From: Tetrahymena elliotti 4EA | Lineage: Eukaryota; Ciliophora; Oligohymenophorea; Hymenostomatida; Tetrahymenidae | Assembly: GCA_000231825.2 (NCBI GenBank) | Contig: JH720384.1 | Coordinates: 124,001 to 188,000 of the forward strand | DNA: 64,000 nt | Direction: 5' to 3' | Shown here: positions 50,401 through 61,899 of the stretch, piece by piece | Layout: each line of letters opens with the position of its first letter | Position numbering within the stretch: position 1 is the stretch's first letter | Notes under the pieces: generated by a model | Databases searched by the model: none | What the model saw: only the letters and a program-made list of their open reading frames with translations | Told to the model about the DNA's origin: nothing | Program-made: the position numbers and the translations under genes

Positions 50401-51116
50401 GACTAGGAATTTTAAAAAGGAGGTAAATCCGTTTAAGATTATTTAGTTAGCTCTTATTCAGATGATTCTTTCATACCCAACTATGGAGTTTAAACCAAAG
50501 AATCTTTCTTCATATGAAAGGATTAGCTCTTTGTATTTTAATTAGTAGGTGTATTCATAATTTTTGTTATGTTGTGCTACTAGTTAGACTAAATAGGGAT
50601 GATTATATTAGCTGATTAGCTATTTTACAATAATTTTGTTTAAGGTTTTGATTCGCATAAACTACTCTGATGTTTAGGAGTACTTTAGAAATTTTGGACA
50701 TTTGTCCTACTGAAATTTTCTTATGAAGGTTGAGTATTTTCATTATTTGTATAATACTAATTTTGATTAAGAGGAGTTGGAGGAAGTCTCATTTAAACAG
50801 AGCTATTAACTTTTTATTTTTGGGCTTATTCTTAAGTAGATTGTATTCCAAAAAATTTATTAGAATCAAGAGAATTCTATGCTAATGGTGTCTCACTTTG
50901 TTGTATTTATATTGGTTTAGGAATTGTTATAATTTATCTCTACAAATTTTAAACCGAACTCATTGGATTACTAGTAGGTTATATCGAGCTAAATGAGTTG
51001 GTCCTTTCCTTGTTAACGAAGGTAAGTTGCTTTTAACTATTACTAGTATTTATAGGGCTAATAGATCTGTTTGAAGAATTAGCTGCAAATGAAGGTACAG
51101 GTGAAGGTCTTAACAT
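47495..51116 (-). CDS. Long coiled-coil protein, 1094 aa
   Basis: Six exons: 49800-51116, 49312-49686, 49223-49257, 48502-49170, 48083-48443 and 47495-48022. The introns are 49687-49799, 49258-49311, 49171-49222, 48444-48501 and 48023-48082, and the sum is exactly 1095 codons including TGA 47495-47497. The first ~390 residues are Ser/Pro/Thr/Gln/Asn-rich and disordered, with several SP/TP pairs that could be phosphorylation sites. Residues 390-1030 are nearly continuous Glu/Lys/Gln/Leu heptad-type coiled coil (for example EKEDLLNQFEKFKEENTIL). The tail is Asn/Ser-rich. Such architecture is typical of basal-body, centrosomal, golgin or cytoskeletal scaffolds; there is no motif to choose among these. 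One exon is only 35 nt. The first intron contains a perfect tandem repeat. Confidence 0.85.
49741..49799. repeat. 29-bp tandem duplication inside an intron
   Basis: Within intron 49687-49799 a unit containing AATCCAAATAGGTCTAAAT followed by AATTAAA occurs twice in perfect tandem (first copy from 49742, second from 49771). The duplicate enlarges the intron to 113 nt versus 52-60 nt for the other four introns of the gene, so it probably arose recently. Confidence 0.85.
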
Positions 51117-51736
51117 ATTTATATATTGATGTCACTATCTTTAACTAGGGATTTTTTTTATGACTTCTATTTGTTTTTGAAATCGTTATCAAATCTAACA
51201 AATACAATTAAATGTTATTTCAATTTTTAATAATTTTTTTAATGTCAATTCAATATCCTTACTATCATATTAAAACAAATATCCTCAAACAATAAACATA
51301 TTTTATTCATTCATTTTAAATCGTTTTCATAAACGAATAGATTAATATTAGATTTGAAAATTCTTATGATTAAGTTGGTTGTATTAGATCGTTAAATTCT
51401 TACTCATTTTTTAAGCTTAGGTTAAAAGCTCAATTATTTAATAAATTCTATAATAAAACTTTATTTTTTTTTCCTTTTCTTTTTTACAAGTTTTTTTTTT
51501 TTTAAAGCTTATTTTAATTTTTTCATCTTTTTGAGAAAAATAATTTTAAAAATATCTACCAAATGATTTCCCAATTTTTATTAACATACAATAAAATTTT
51601 TTATTTTTAAAATTTATCAAAAAAATATTTTTTAAGAAGATTTTAAAGATTAAGATAAATAAAGAATTTATTAGATTTATGGATGGATGATATAAATTAA
51701 AAACAATTTTGTTTGTTAATTTTAATAAAAATTTAA
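51117..51736. other. Intergenic spacer
   Basis: 620 bp between two minus-strand genes, with poly-T runs near 51465-51510. A standard-code frame at 51546-51740 is an A/T artefact. No supported gene. Confidence 0.5.
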
Positions 51737-54115
51737 TCAAGCATTTTATGGATGTTTATTTTAATTTTTAATTTGGCTATCAATACCTTATATTTATTTT
51801 TAAATAATTTTTTCAAATTAAATATTCAAATCATGGGCTGATTAGCTGAGTTTCAATGAGAAGCCTGCTGTAGGACTGTATCTCTTACTGAAATAATGGT
51901 TATTATCAAAAATAGATATTTTTTCAGATTGGCTTTACTGCTAATTCTACCTGTATGTACTTGAAAACTGATCAGAAATAGTAACTTTTCTTTTGAAAGG
52001 ATTAGGGTTAGAGCTGCTTGAAGATAGAGTTTCTTGCCTTGATCTTGGGGAAGTTAAAATTTCATCATTATCCAAGTACTCATCAAAGGCTTCTTAAAGT
52101 TTATCTTTGACATTAAATTATTTACCACTATCTTTAAAACAAAACTTCGATGTATAGAATGTAGAAAATGCTCCTTGTTTCAAATTAGCAGAATTTGATA
52201 AATCTGTGTATCTTCTCTACTTTTTTTCAAGAATTTTAGAGTCTACTTCAGTTTTGTTTTTTACTCTTAATGATTTCTAAGTACTATCATTTTCATTTTA
52301 TGGGGATATTTTGATACTCATACTTTTTTGATGCTTTTCACTTGTTTACTAAATATTTTGCTTAGTTTATTATCCTGACCATTATTTATTTAAGCTCTAT
52401 TTATCGCTCTCAATACTAGAGTTTCTGTACAAATGACCAAATTAATTTTCAATTTTTGCTCCTCTTTGAGAATGAACATTCATAATAGATAATTTTTGGC
52501 TATTTGATTTGATGCTTCTCTAGCTTTGAAAGGGTATAATATTTTGATTATTTTTAAAATCTATTTTATGAAATTTATTTTAATTTTATTCACTGATACT
52601 TAACTGCTTTCCTCTTTAAAAAGACTCATAAGATGATGTACTAAGAGGTTGCTTTGTCAAAGAAGCTGTTAAAGATTTTTTATGAAGTAATAAAGATTTA
52701 CATTAGTTCTATGATTCCCTTTTTTAAGCATCTTTATCCTCAAATTAAAAATCAAAATCCTCAATGATATTATCATCAGTTTTTTATTCAAAAGTGTTTT
52801 CTGATTATTCTGTTTTAGACTTATCGTTTTGATGATATTTTGATGTTAGTAGAGAAACAAGTAATGGATTGCTTGATATATGATGATTGAATGTGGGATT
52901 AATCATCTTTTTTAATGGAGTTTTAAGTTAATCCATCCTGCTTTTTTACTTAAAGAGTGTTTCTTTGAAATTCTAAATTTTCTAATTGTAAATTTAACTA
53001 AGCTTCTAGTATGGGATAGAAGATAAAATCTTTCTCAAAGTAATATTTTTTCTATCAAGCACACTTTTGCTCATAAAGTATTAAGGATTTTTATTTTTTT
53101 AAATATGATTGAGTTTTTTTTAATATTTTTCTTGCACTTCTTGCTTTTAATTTTAAATATCAATTTATTTTAAATTTTTCAATTCCTCGGACACTTCTTA
53201 AGTAATGGTATTCCTGAGTTGTGTTCTGACCATTAATTATTAATTTGAAGATACTGAATTTTATCTAGACAGGTTTTAAAATTAACCATTTTATGATTAA
53301 CTAATTCCATCATTGATCTTAATAAAGCTACTACTACTTCTTGATGTCAACTTTTAATTATTATTATCAAATGAATTCTGCTTAACTAGCTTATTAGCTA
53401 ACATTATTTTTTAAATCTATGGGATTTTTTTCTTCTTAAATATTGATTCTCTTTTCTAAAGATCTTCTTCACATTTATTGGCTGCTTAAGTGAATCCTTA
53501 AGGTTCATCAGCTTTGAAGTAATTACCTAAATAATAAGGACTTTAATTACTTGCAGGAGATTAGAGACTTTTTTATTTCTTATGCTTATTAATTTCATTC
53601 ATAATTTAGCGAGAAATAGAAAAGTATTTTTTTTGAGTTTAGTCAATAAAATCAATCATGTCTGAGTTCTTTATGATCTTAGGAATCACACTATGAGTTC
53701 TAAATATATATTGATTTTATTATTTATTATTCTCAGCAATCTTATTCAATAATTCTTCTGTCCTTTTTTGTATCAGCATTTCATCTAGTAGCTCTTGCTT
53801 TTCTTAAATTGTCAAACCTCTATGATCACTCCAGTTATTTCTTTGCATTTCCTTTTTTGCGTGCTCCTTTTCTAAATATTCTGGAATCACTACTTTATTA
53901 AAAGTCTATTTATTCTATAAAATCTAATTCTTTTGATTATTAGAGTTCTCCATTTATGGATCCATCGTTTCAATCAGTTTATTATAGTACTTTATGTAAG
54001 AGTAGGGGGAAAGAACTCTACTATTAAAAGAATCTTTCTACTTTTTATCTTTTTCATCAGGTGCTGGATTCTTAACTTCAGCTCTAATCCTATTCTTTAG
54101 CCTTCTATCACTCAT
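51737..54115 (-). CDS. Low-complexity basic protein of unknown function, 792 aa
   Basis: A single exon from ATG 54113-54115 to TGA 51737-51739. The N-terminal ~200 residues are the most ordered, charged and helical part: KNRIRAEVKNPAPDEKDKK, VVIPEYLEKEHAKKEMQRN, NWSDHRGLTIQEKQELLDEMLIQKR and RTHSVIPKIIKNSDMIDFIDQTQ. The rest is Ser/Asn/Gln/Lys-rich, with a helical Gln/Lys patch near residue 340 (EELKNLKQIDIQNQKQEVQEK) and many Ser/Thr sites. No signal peptide, membrane helix or catalytic motif is visible. The start is chosen because the frame upstream loses coding character. It resembles disordered scaffold or cortex proteins of ciliates only in composition. The function is unknown. Confidence 0.75.
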
Positions 54116-55678
54116 TTCTAATTAATTATTTTATCTAAAATATTTTAGTAAAAAAATAAACCTAAAATAAATAAACTTATTTAAATACATTTTCTTATTT
54201 TGGACTCTGTTTAATAGTAGAACTTTTTTATTCTAAGATTATTTCTTCTCTAATTGATTAATTTGTTTCTAATAAATAAGTAAAAAAAGTTAGTTCTTAA
54301 TCTGATATTTGGACCAAATAAAATCAATATGAGATTAATCACAAACACTCCATCCAAAAATTTAGTATTTAAGAAGTGAATAAATAGTATGTGATTTCTT
54401 TTATTTCCTTTTTTTAGCCATTTTAACATATGTTGCTATAAAATTTGTTATTTTCTACTTTATTTTTGGAGTGAATTAATCAAAATTAATTTTATTTGCC
54501 AAACATTAAATGAAATTTATCTTTATTTTATGAACAAATATTTTTTTTAAAAATAAATTAAAATTTTAGTTTAATGTTTAAGTATAAAAATACACAAATA
54601 ATAACATAAGAAAGGCTAATGAATGGAAATTATTAAAAATTTCTATCAGTCTTTAATATTCCAATGATTTGAATAATTTTAATAAATTAGATTTTAGTTA
54701 GATCTTCTTCCTAACTTCATTTACTCAAAAAAGGATAATCTTTTTTTTTAATCTTAAGAATTTTCTTTGATGGATAAGATGTTGGACTTGGCTACTATGC
54801 TACAACTAATGACAGCTTTATTTTTGTAATGTATGTAACAATAATTGTCTCTAAACCTCTTACTTTTAACTTAAAGAGTGATTACATTTTTCTAAATACT
54901 GAATCTCTGAAAATGTATCCTTTATTAAGCTTAAAAATATTATGGATAATACAATGGGATATGTTTTTATGTTCACACTATACAGTCTTTAATTTTGGCA
55001 ATGAAAAAATATCTTCCTTCCTCAGTAAATAACAGTTTTTAGTTAAAATAAATTTTATTAAGTTAATCCTCCATAATAATTTTGTCAACTCATCTAAATC
55101 TAATTTGTTTAGATTTAAATATTTTTTTTTCTTTTAGTAAATTTCCTAAACATACAATTTATTGACTAAATATGTAAAATCAATCCATAAAATATTCAAA
55201 ACCTAATAGACAAACAAAAAAACAAAAGATTCTTTTATAGAATTTATTGTAAAAGAAAAATATTAATTTATCCTGTAAAAATTGGTGATTATCTGATATA
55301 TCCTAAGAATGATAATTAAAAATTTATTATTCACCTATCAAATAAAGAAAAAAAGTAAGTTTAAGATGAAAACAAAATATTTTTTATTTAGAATTTAATG
55401 AACTATCATGAAATTTTAAGAATCAAATTGTTTTGATTTTATTTTTCATTAGTACAAAAAATTGAAAGGGATTTAAAATTTGAGACCAAATTTTCCAGAT
55501 TTCTACAAAGCTTCTAAAATAGTAAACAAAGTTAAATAAGAATTAATTTAATAAACAAGAATGAATCATTTTTTATCAATTAATACTTACATTTTGCAAT
55601 TCATACAACTTAAAAATAAACAAATTTGCTGAAACAAATCTTTATAATAAATTAAAAGTTAATTAATAAAACAATTTT
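54116..55678. other. Intergenic region with a possible coding relic
   Basis: 1.56 kb between divergent genes. A plus-strand stretch at about 54670-55292 is free of TGA for some 200 codons and contains a short protein-like piece (DGQDVGLGYYATTNDSFIFV) before turning into Lys/Ile/Asn noise; its only sensible ATG is at 54829. No family is recognised and it may be a relic or chance. From about 55225 onward the sequence is homologous to ~60463 onward, the upstream flank of the second pepsin-like gene. Confidence 0.35.
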
Positions 55679-56704
55679 ATGATGACTAGAAAGCCTTTAA
55701 TTGCAATTATTTTTGCTTCTTTTGCAATATTGAGTGGAGTATCTTGTATCTCCAGAGTTAGTCTTCCTTTAGGGATTAATTCAAACAATTAGACTTATAT
55801 TCTTCTTTCTGAAGACTCTGGGTGTAAAGTTTAATTTACACCCTTCTTGAGTTATTGCTCAAATAATGTTTTCTAATCATTCACTGAGGCCAATACCTGT
55901 AGAGCTAATATATTGGGAAGAAGTCCTTTTTATGAATATGGGGTAGATACTAATCTAATTTCTTATTGGATGACTCTAATATTTAAGCTAGTTTTAATTA
56001 CATTATTTTCTATAGTAATCATGCTTCTACTACCAGTGAACTTTGCTTTAGTAAAAGAGCAAGAAAATAATGATAATATTATTGACTAACCCTTTCAATA
56101 AGGATTAATTAGTGAAAAGAAATTCTATATCGATGTATAAAATCTTTACTCCAATACTAAAGCAGGAAGCATTGATATTGGTAATCCTAATTATAATTGG
56201 ATTAAGTAAGGATACTAATTTATTACTCTCAAACCTTACACTTTAAATTCTGGATATTATGCTGTCTCAAATAGAAAATTTAATTACGGTTAAACAATAT
56301 TGCAAGGTGGTAATTCAGTTAATTTTAACATATACAATGCCTTCATCTAGATCCCAGAATCTACACTAAATTCTATCATCAAAGAAATGTCAAAATAGGC
56401 TGAACTGACTTACATACCTGAAGAAGACCACTTTCTTTTTATTAATTAACCTTACGGTCTCTTTAATATTAGTTTTGATTTAATTGCTGAAAATGGATCT
56501 AACTTTACTATCAAGCTTACACCTTATGATTATACAAGAGTTTTAAGCAATGAAAAATATCAAGTACTTCTTTATCCCTCATTCTACTCTAATAATATCA
56601 GTCTTGGTTATACTATTCTCAAGGCATACTATGTAGCAATTGATTTTACAAGTCAAAAAATAATGATTGTTAAAAAAAATAAAAATAAAATAAGTCCTTA
56701 ATGA
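55679..56704 (+). CDS. Pepsin-like (A1 fold) secreted protein lacking catalytic Asp, copy 1, 341 aa
   Basis: A single exon from ATG 55679 (a second ATG follows at once) to TGA 56702-56704. Residues 1-25 form a signal peptide ending near SCIS. The end of the protein matches the last strand pattern of eukaryotic aspartyl proteases (LGYTILKAYYVAIDFTSQKI, compare LG..FL+.YYvvFD). NAFIQIPESTLNSIIKEM fits the region after the second active site. The two D-T/S-G catalytic motifs are absent (GGNSVNF where DSGT is expected), so it should be inactive. Compared with its paralogue at 60874-61899, copy 1 has a one-base loss near 55940 and a one-base gain near 56052. Residues ~87-127 are thereby read in another frame and become a hydrophobic, membrane-like stretch. 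The frame stays open, so the product could be a membrane-anchored variant. Confidence 0.65.
56336..56550 (+). repeat. 215-bp tract identical to the paralogue (61531-61745)
   Basis: From AATGCCTTCATCTAGATCCC to the codons before GAAAAATATCAAG the two pepsin-like genes are identical base for base, including third positions. The sequence on either side differs at many sites. This is the signature expected of recent gene conversion or unequal crossing-over. Confidence 0.8.
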
Positions 56705-58864
56705 TAAAATCTTATAATTTCTACAAAAAATAAACTATTTATTTATAAAGAATATTTTATTTTTATAAACATTATGAAAGGTCTATTAATTTTATCTTTT
56801 TCATCTTTTTTATACTTATTTTTTTATTACTACCTTAACTCTAATTCTGAGTATTTCAATTTGCTAAAACTATTCAACATTAAATAAATTAAAAAATATG
56901 TTATTATTTTATTAAACTAAATTTACTCTTGAGTTTAGTCTATATATTTATCTTAATTTATAGAAATAATGATATGATTGAGATAAACAGCATTTATTTA
57001 ATGAATCAAAAGATTTTATTGCAATATTTTCAAATAAAATAAGAGAGATTCTTTCACACATGCACATGATTTTTGAATTTTGCTCATTCTATGATTTTTA
57101 TCTTATGTAAGAAAAAGAATTTCAATTTATCTAAATAAAAGGTAGATTATATTACAAATAGAACTTGAATAAATAAGTATTTAATCAATTATTTATCTTT
57201 GAATTCAGATAAAATTATTAATCATATTATTAAAAAATTAATTTTAATTGAGATTGTTGCTGTTGGCTGTTTTATTTACAAATAATTTATTTTTAGTTTT
57301 AATAGCTTTTAACTTTAAATTTTTTAATATTTCCATAAAAATTTTTCTCCTGATAAGCTTTGTTAATAACAAGATAAAAAATAAAAAAACAAACAAAATT
57401 TTCAATAAGAAATTTAGTGCTATTTCTTATATATTAATTAATTGTTATCAGAATTAATAATAATTTATGAAAGACAAAATTATTAAATCAATAATTCTTA
57501 TACAGTTATTTTCCTTTATTAAATGTATGTTTACATCAAATGTTTTCTTTTAGAAGCTTAGACTTTTTCTAAAAAGTAGTTAGTGAGTAGCTTTCTAAAT
57601 AATTTATTAAATGTTTGACACTTTATTATTTATAACAAAGACCATAAAAATAATTTTAATAGATTAGAAATAAGCGAACATATTTTTATTTAAACTAAAT
57701 AAATATTATTTGGATTATTTTTCTTCCTCAAACTTAAATAAAATTTAAGAAAAAAAAGACTCAAAAAAAGGAAGTGAACTTTTTCTAAAATCCCTTTTAG
57801 AAATGAAGGAGGAGGAAGAAGAAAAAAAGTATGAGATTTAAAAAAAATAATTTAAACAAATATATTAACAAGTAATAAGTTTAGAGAACAATTTTTGTTG
57901 AAGTTCTCTCGATATAATAATTGATAGATTAACACAAATTCTATATCGATATTAATTCTAGCTAACAATAATCAGTTATTGGAATTATAATCTTATCAAA
58001 TACAGATCATCCTCCACTAAACTAAAACGCAAAAGTGTTAACCCCTTGATTATTATGCAGAATCAAATGGAAACTTAAACAATACTATTTTAACCCTATT
58101 TTTATAGACTAGGCTTTCAGTAATGCCATCTTACTCTGTATGTTTTGATTTTATCAATCAATTGAGATTGTTGAAAAAGCTCAAAACAACTCATTCATTC
58201 CTTTATGAATGAAAAATTATAATTTTCTCAAAAAAATCAAAAGTATTTTTTACATTTATAAAAATATTGTTCCCAATTAAATATTTTGTAAAATCATTTT
58301 CTTAAATTTTACATTTTTGATTTTATTTTCTTTAAAAAAATCTAACAAATGAAAAATCTTGGAATAATTAAATTTTAGTTATTTATTCTTATATAATTTT
58401 GTATTAATTGATTTCTTTTATTAAGAAAGATAAAACTATTATATTAATAATTCTTCTACAATTATTTACCTCAGTTTTGAGATGCATTTCTTTAATCTAA
58501 ATTTTTTCTTTCAAAAGCCTAGAATTTTTCTACAAAGTAAATAAGTTAATAACTTATTTACAAAGAAATTATTTTTAAAATGTTTGACCTTTATTATTTA
58601 TAACAAAGAAACACATAAAAATTATTTTTTAAGATAAGCTTTAAGTAAAGTAATTTTAACTGTTTGATTTTGAAGATAGAATAAATTCATGTTTTATTGA
58701 AAGTCATTTGATTTTTCATTGAAAAAAATTTTTTATACTTAAAATACCGTAATTCCTCAAAACCATGATCCTCGGTAGTAGGCTGCCTAATATGAGGATA
58801 GCCATTCTTTATTTTTAGAAATTTGAGTAAATATTCAAAAGCCATCTAAAATATTTCTTCATTT
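56705..58864. repeat. Duplicated spacer block following pepsin-like copy 1
   Basis: 56705-57890 is homologous, at high identity with small indels, to 58988-60195. Shared landmarks are AGAAATAATGATATGAT at about 56962 and 59284, the GGTAGATT/AGTAGTTT stretch before 57200 and 59500, and AAATGAAGGAGGA near 57803 and 60115. A ~200-bp inner piece (near 57470-57660) also recurs, more diverged, at about 58420-58630. No gene is visible. A GC-richer patch at 58747-58806 is not present in the sister block. Confidence 0.7.
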
Positions 58865-58987
58865 TATCCAGCATTCTTCTCTAATAATATCATTTTTGGC
58901 TATACTGTTCTTTAGAAATACTATGTAGGATTTGATTTTACAAGTCAAAAAATAATTATTGTTTAAATAAAATAAAATAAGTCCTGA
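58865..58987 (+). pseudogene. 5'-truncated third copy of the pepsin-like gene
   Basis: Forty codons homologous to the C-terminus of both neighbours (YPAFFSNNIIFGYTVLQKYY, VGFDFTSQKIIIV) and then a shifted tail ending at TGA 58985-58987. Nothing upstream resembles the rest of the gene. The downstream flank continues the homology, so the fragment marks the edge of a duplicated block whose 5' part was deleted. Confidence 0.8.
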
Positions 58988-60873
58988 ATGACAAAATCTA
59001 ATAATTTCTATAAAAAAATAAATTATTTATACATAAAAAATATTTTATTTTTATAAACATTACGAAAAGTTTATTAATTTTATCTTTTTCATCTTTTTTT
59101 AAACTTATTTTTTGATTTTTTTGATTACTAAACTATTCAACATTAAAAATTAAAAAATATGTTATTATTTTATTAAACTAAATTAACTTTTGATTTTAGT
59201 TTCTAATTTAAAAAATAAAATTTGATTTCATAAATAAATGAATTTAAAAACTAATTCTTTTTATATTTTTATCTTAATTTATAGAAATAATGATATGATC
59301 GAGATAACCAGCATTTATTTAATGAATCAAAAGATTTTATTGCAATATTTTCAAATAAAATAGAAAAATTCTTTCACGCACACACATGATTTTTGAATTT
59401 TGCTTATTCTAAGATTTTTATTCTTATGTAAGAAAAAGAATTTCAATTTATCTAAATAAAAAGTAGTTTATATGATAAATAGAACTTGAATAAATAAGTA
59501 TTTAATTAATTATTTATCTTTGAATTTAGATAAAATTATTAATTATATTATTAAAAAATTAATTTTAATTGAGATTGTTGCTGTTGTTAGCTGTTTTATT
59601 TAAAAATAATTTATTTTTAGTTTTAATAATTGTTAACTTTAAACTTTTTAATATTCCCTAGAATTTTTGTCTTGATAAGTTTTGTTAATTACCAAGATAA
59701 AAAATAAAAAAAAATTTCAAGAAGAAATTTAATTTGATTTCTTATATTAAATTAATTGTTATCAGAATTAATTATAAATTAAGAAAGACAAAATTATTAA
59801 ATCAATAATTCTTATACAATTATTTTCCTGTTTAAGATGTATGTTTACATCAAATTTTTTCTTTTCGAAGCTTTGAGTTTTTCTAAAAAGTAGTTAGTGA
59901 GTAACTTTCTAAATAATTTATAAAATTTTTGACCTTTATTATTTATAACAAAGACCATAAAAATAATTTTATAAGATTATAAATAAGAGAATATATTTTT
60001 ATTTAAACTAAATAAATATTATTTGGATTATTTTTTTTCCTCAAATTTAAATAAAATTTTTGAAAAAAAAGACTCAAAAAAATGGAACTGAAATTTTTCT
60101 AAAATCCCTTTTAGAAATGAAGGAGGAAGAAGAAGAAAAGTATGAGATTTAAAAAAAATAATTTAAACAAATATATTAACAAGTAATAAGTTTTAGAGTT
60201 TTATTAAAGTTAGTTATTTATTCTTTTATAATGTTAGCATTTATTTTGTTTGTTATTTAGATATTGGTAAATAAAAATTTTTAATGAAATGATTTTTGAA
60301 CTCAATTCTGTTAAAACAAGAAGAACTAGTACATATTTGAATACTTTGTATATTATCTCCCTATAAAACATATAAAGGTATCATCTTTGTTAATTATATC
60401 ATAAAATTAATACTATTCTCTGAATAATAAAAATTTCAGGTCATTTTCTTAATAGATAAATTAAGATTCTTTTATTTAATTTATTGTAAAAGAAAAGTAT
60501 GAATTTATTCTGTAAAAATTATTATTCACCCCTCAAAAAAAGAAAAAAAAAGTTGAAAATGAAAACATTTCAAATTTAATGAAATAAAAGTATTTGAAGA
60601 ATCAAATTATTTTGATTTTATTTTTGATTCTTATAAAAATGAAAAGAGATTTGAAATTTGAGACAAAATTTTACTTAGAATAAAACTTCTCAAATTAATT
60701 ATCAACCAAATTTAATTAATTAACTATAAAAGAATTGATTCCATAACAGATTTTGATTCTAATCATTTTTGATCAATTAAATCTTTCGCTTTGTAGTTCA
60801 TCAACTTTAAAAATAAATAAATTTGCTGAAGCAAATCTTTATAATAAATTAAAAGTTAATTAAAAAAAAATCT
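58988..60873. repeat. Duplicated spacer block following the truncated copy, and upstream flank of copy 2
   Basis: 58988-60195 is the sister of 56705-57890. After a unique stretch (60196-60460), 60463-60873 is homologous to 55225-55678, the upstream region of copy 1, with shared TTTATAATAAATTAAAAGTT just before the start codon. That conserved 5' flank probably holds the promoter and 5' UTR of both genes. No open frame is supported. Confidence 0.65.
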
Positions 60874-61899
60874 ATGACTGCCAGAAAGCCTTTAATTGCA
60901 ATTATTTTTGCTTTTTTTGCCATATTGAGTGGAGTTTCTTGTATCTCCAGAGTTAGTCTTCCTTTAAGGATTAATTCTTCATATTAGACTTATATTCCTA
61001 TTAATGAAGATTCTGGATGCTAAATCTAATTTACACCCTTCTTGAGTTACTGCTCCAATACTGTTTTCTAATCCAAGTATGATGCCTACGCCTGTAAAGC
61101 TAATAATTTAGGAAGAAGTCCTTTTTATGAATATGGATAAGAATACTAATCTAATTTCTTATTGGGCAACTCTACGATTTAAGCTAATCTTAATTACACT
61201 ATTTTTGATAATGACCATGCTTCTACTATTAGCGAGCTTTGTTTTATTAAAGATCAAGAAAATAATGATAATATTATTGACTAACTCTTTCAATAAGGAT
61301 TAATTGATGAAAAGAAATTCTATATTGATGTATAAAATATTTATTCCAATAGTAAATCAGGAAGTATTGATATTGGTACTCCTAATCCTCATTTAATTTA
61401 GCAAGGAGAATAATTTACTACTCTCAAGCCTTACTCTTTAAATTCTGGATATTATGCTGTCTCAAATAGAAAATTTAATTACGGTTAAACAACATTGTGG
61501 GGTGGCAATTCAGTTAATTTTGATATTAACAATGCCTTCATCTAGATCCCAGAATCTACACTAAATTCTATCATCAAAGAAATGTCAAAATAGGCTGAAC
61601 TGACTTACATACCTGAAGAAGACCACTTTCTTTTTATTAATTAACCTTACGGTCTCTTTAATATTAGTTTTGATTTAATTGCTGAAAATGGATCTAACTT
61701 TACTATCAAGCTTACACCTTATGATTATACAAGAGTTTTAAGCAAAGAAAAATATCAAGTACTTCTTAATCCCACATTCTACACTAATAATATCAGTATT
61801 GGTTATACCGCCCTCTAGGCATACTATGTAGGATTTGATTTCAAAAGCCAAAAAATAGCTATTGTTGAAAAAAAAAATCACAAAATAAGTCCTTAATGA
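60874..61899 (+). CDS. Pepsin-like (A1 fold) secreted protein lacking catalytic Asp, copy 2, 341 aa
   Basis: A single exon from ATG 60874 to TGA 61897-61899; same length as copy 1. Signal peptide at residues 1-25, then a secreted domain with conserved cysteines (SGCQIQF, SYCSNTVF, AYACKANN, SELCFIK). In the segment scrambled in copy 1 this copy has GNSTIQANLNYTIF and DNDHASTISELC, hydrophilic and with N-glycosylation sequons, so it probably shows the ancestral state. The C-terminal half has the IPESTLNSIIKEM and IGYTALQAYYVGFDFKSQKI elements of A1 proteases. Neither catalytic D-T/S-G is present, so a binding rather than proteolytic role is likely. It would be secreted or in a food vacuole. 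The A1 assignment rests on the C-terminal pattern and length. Confidence 0.7.
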
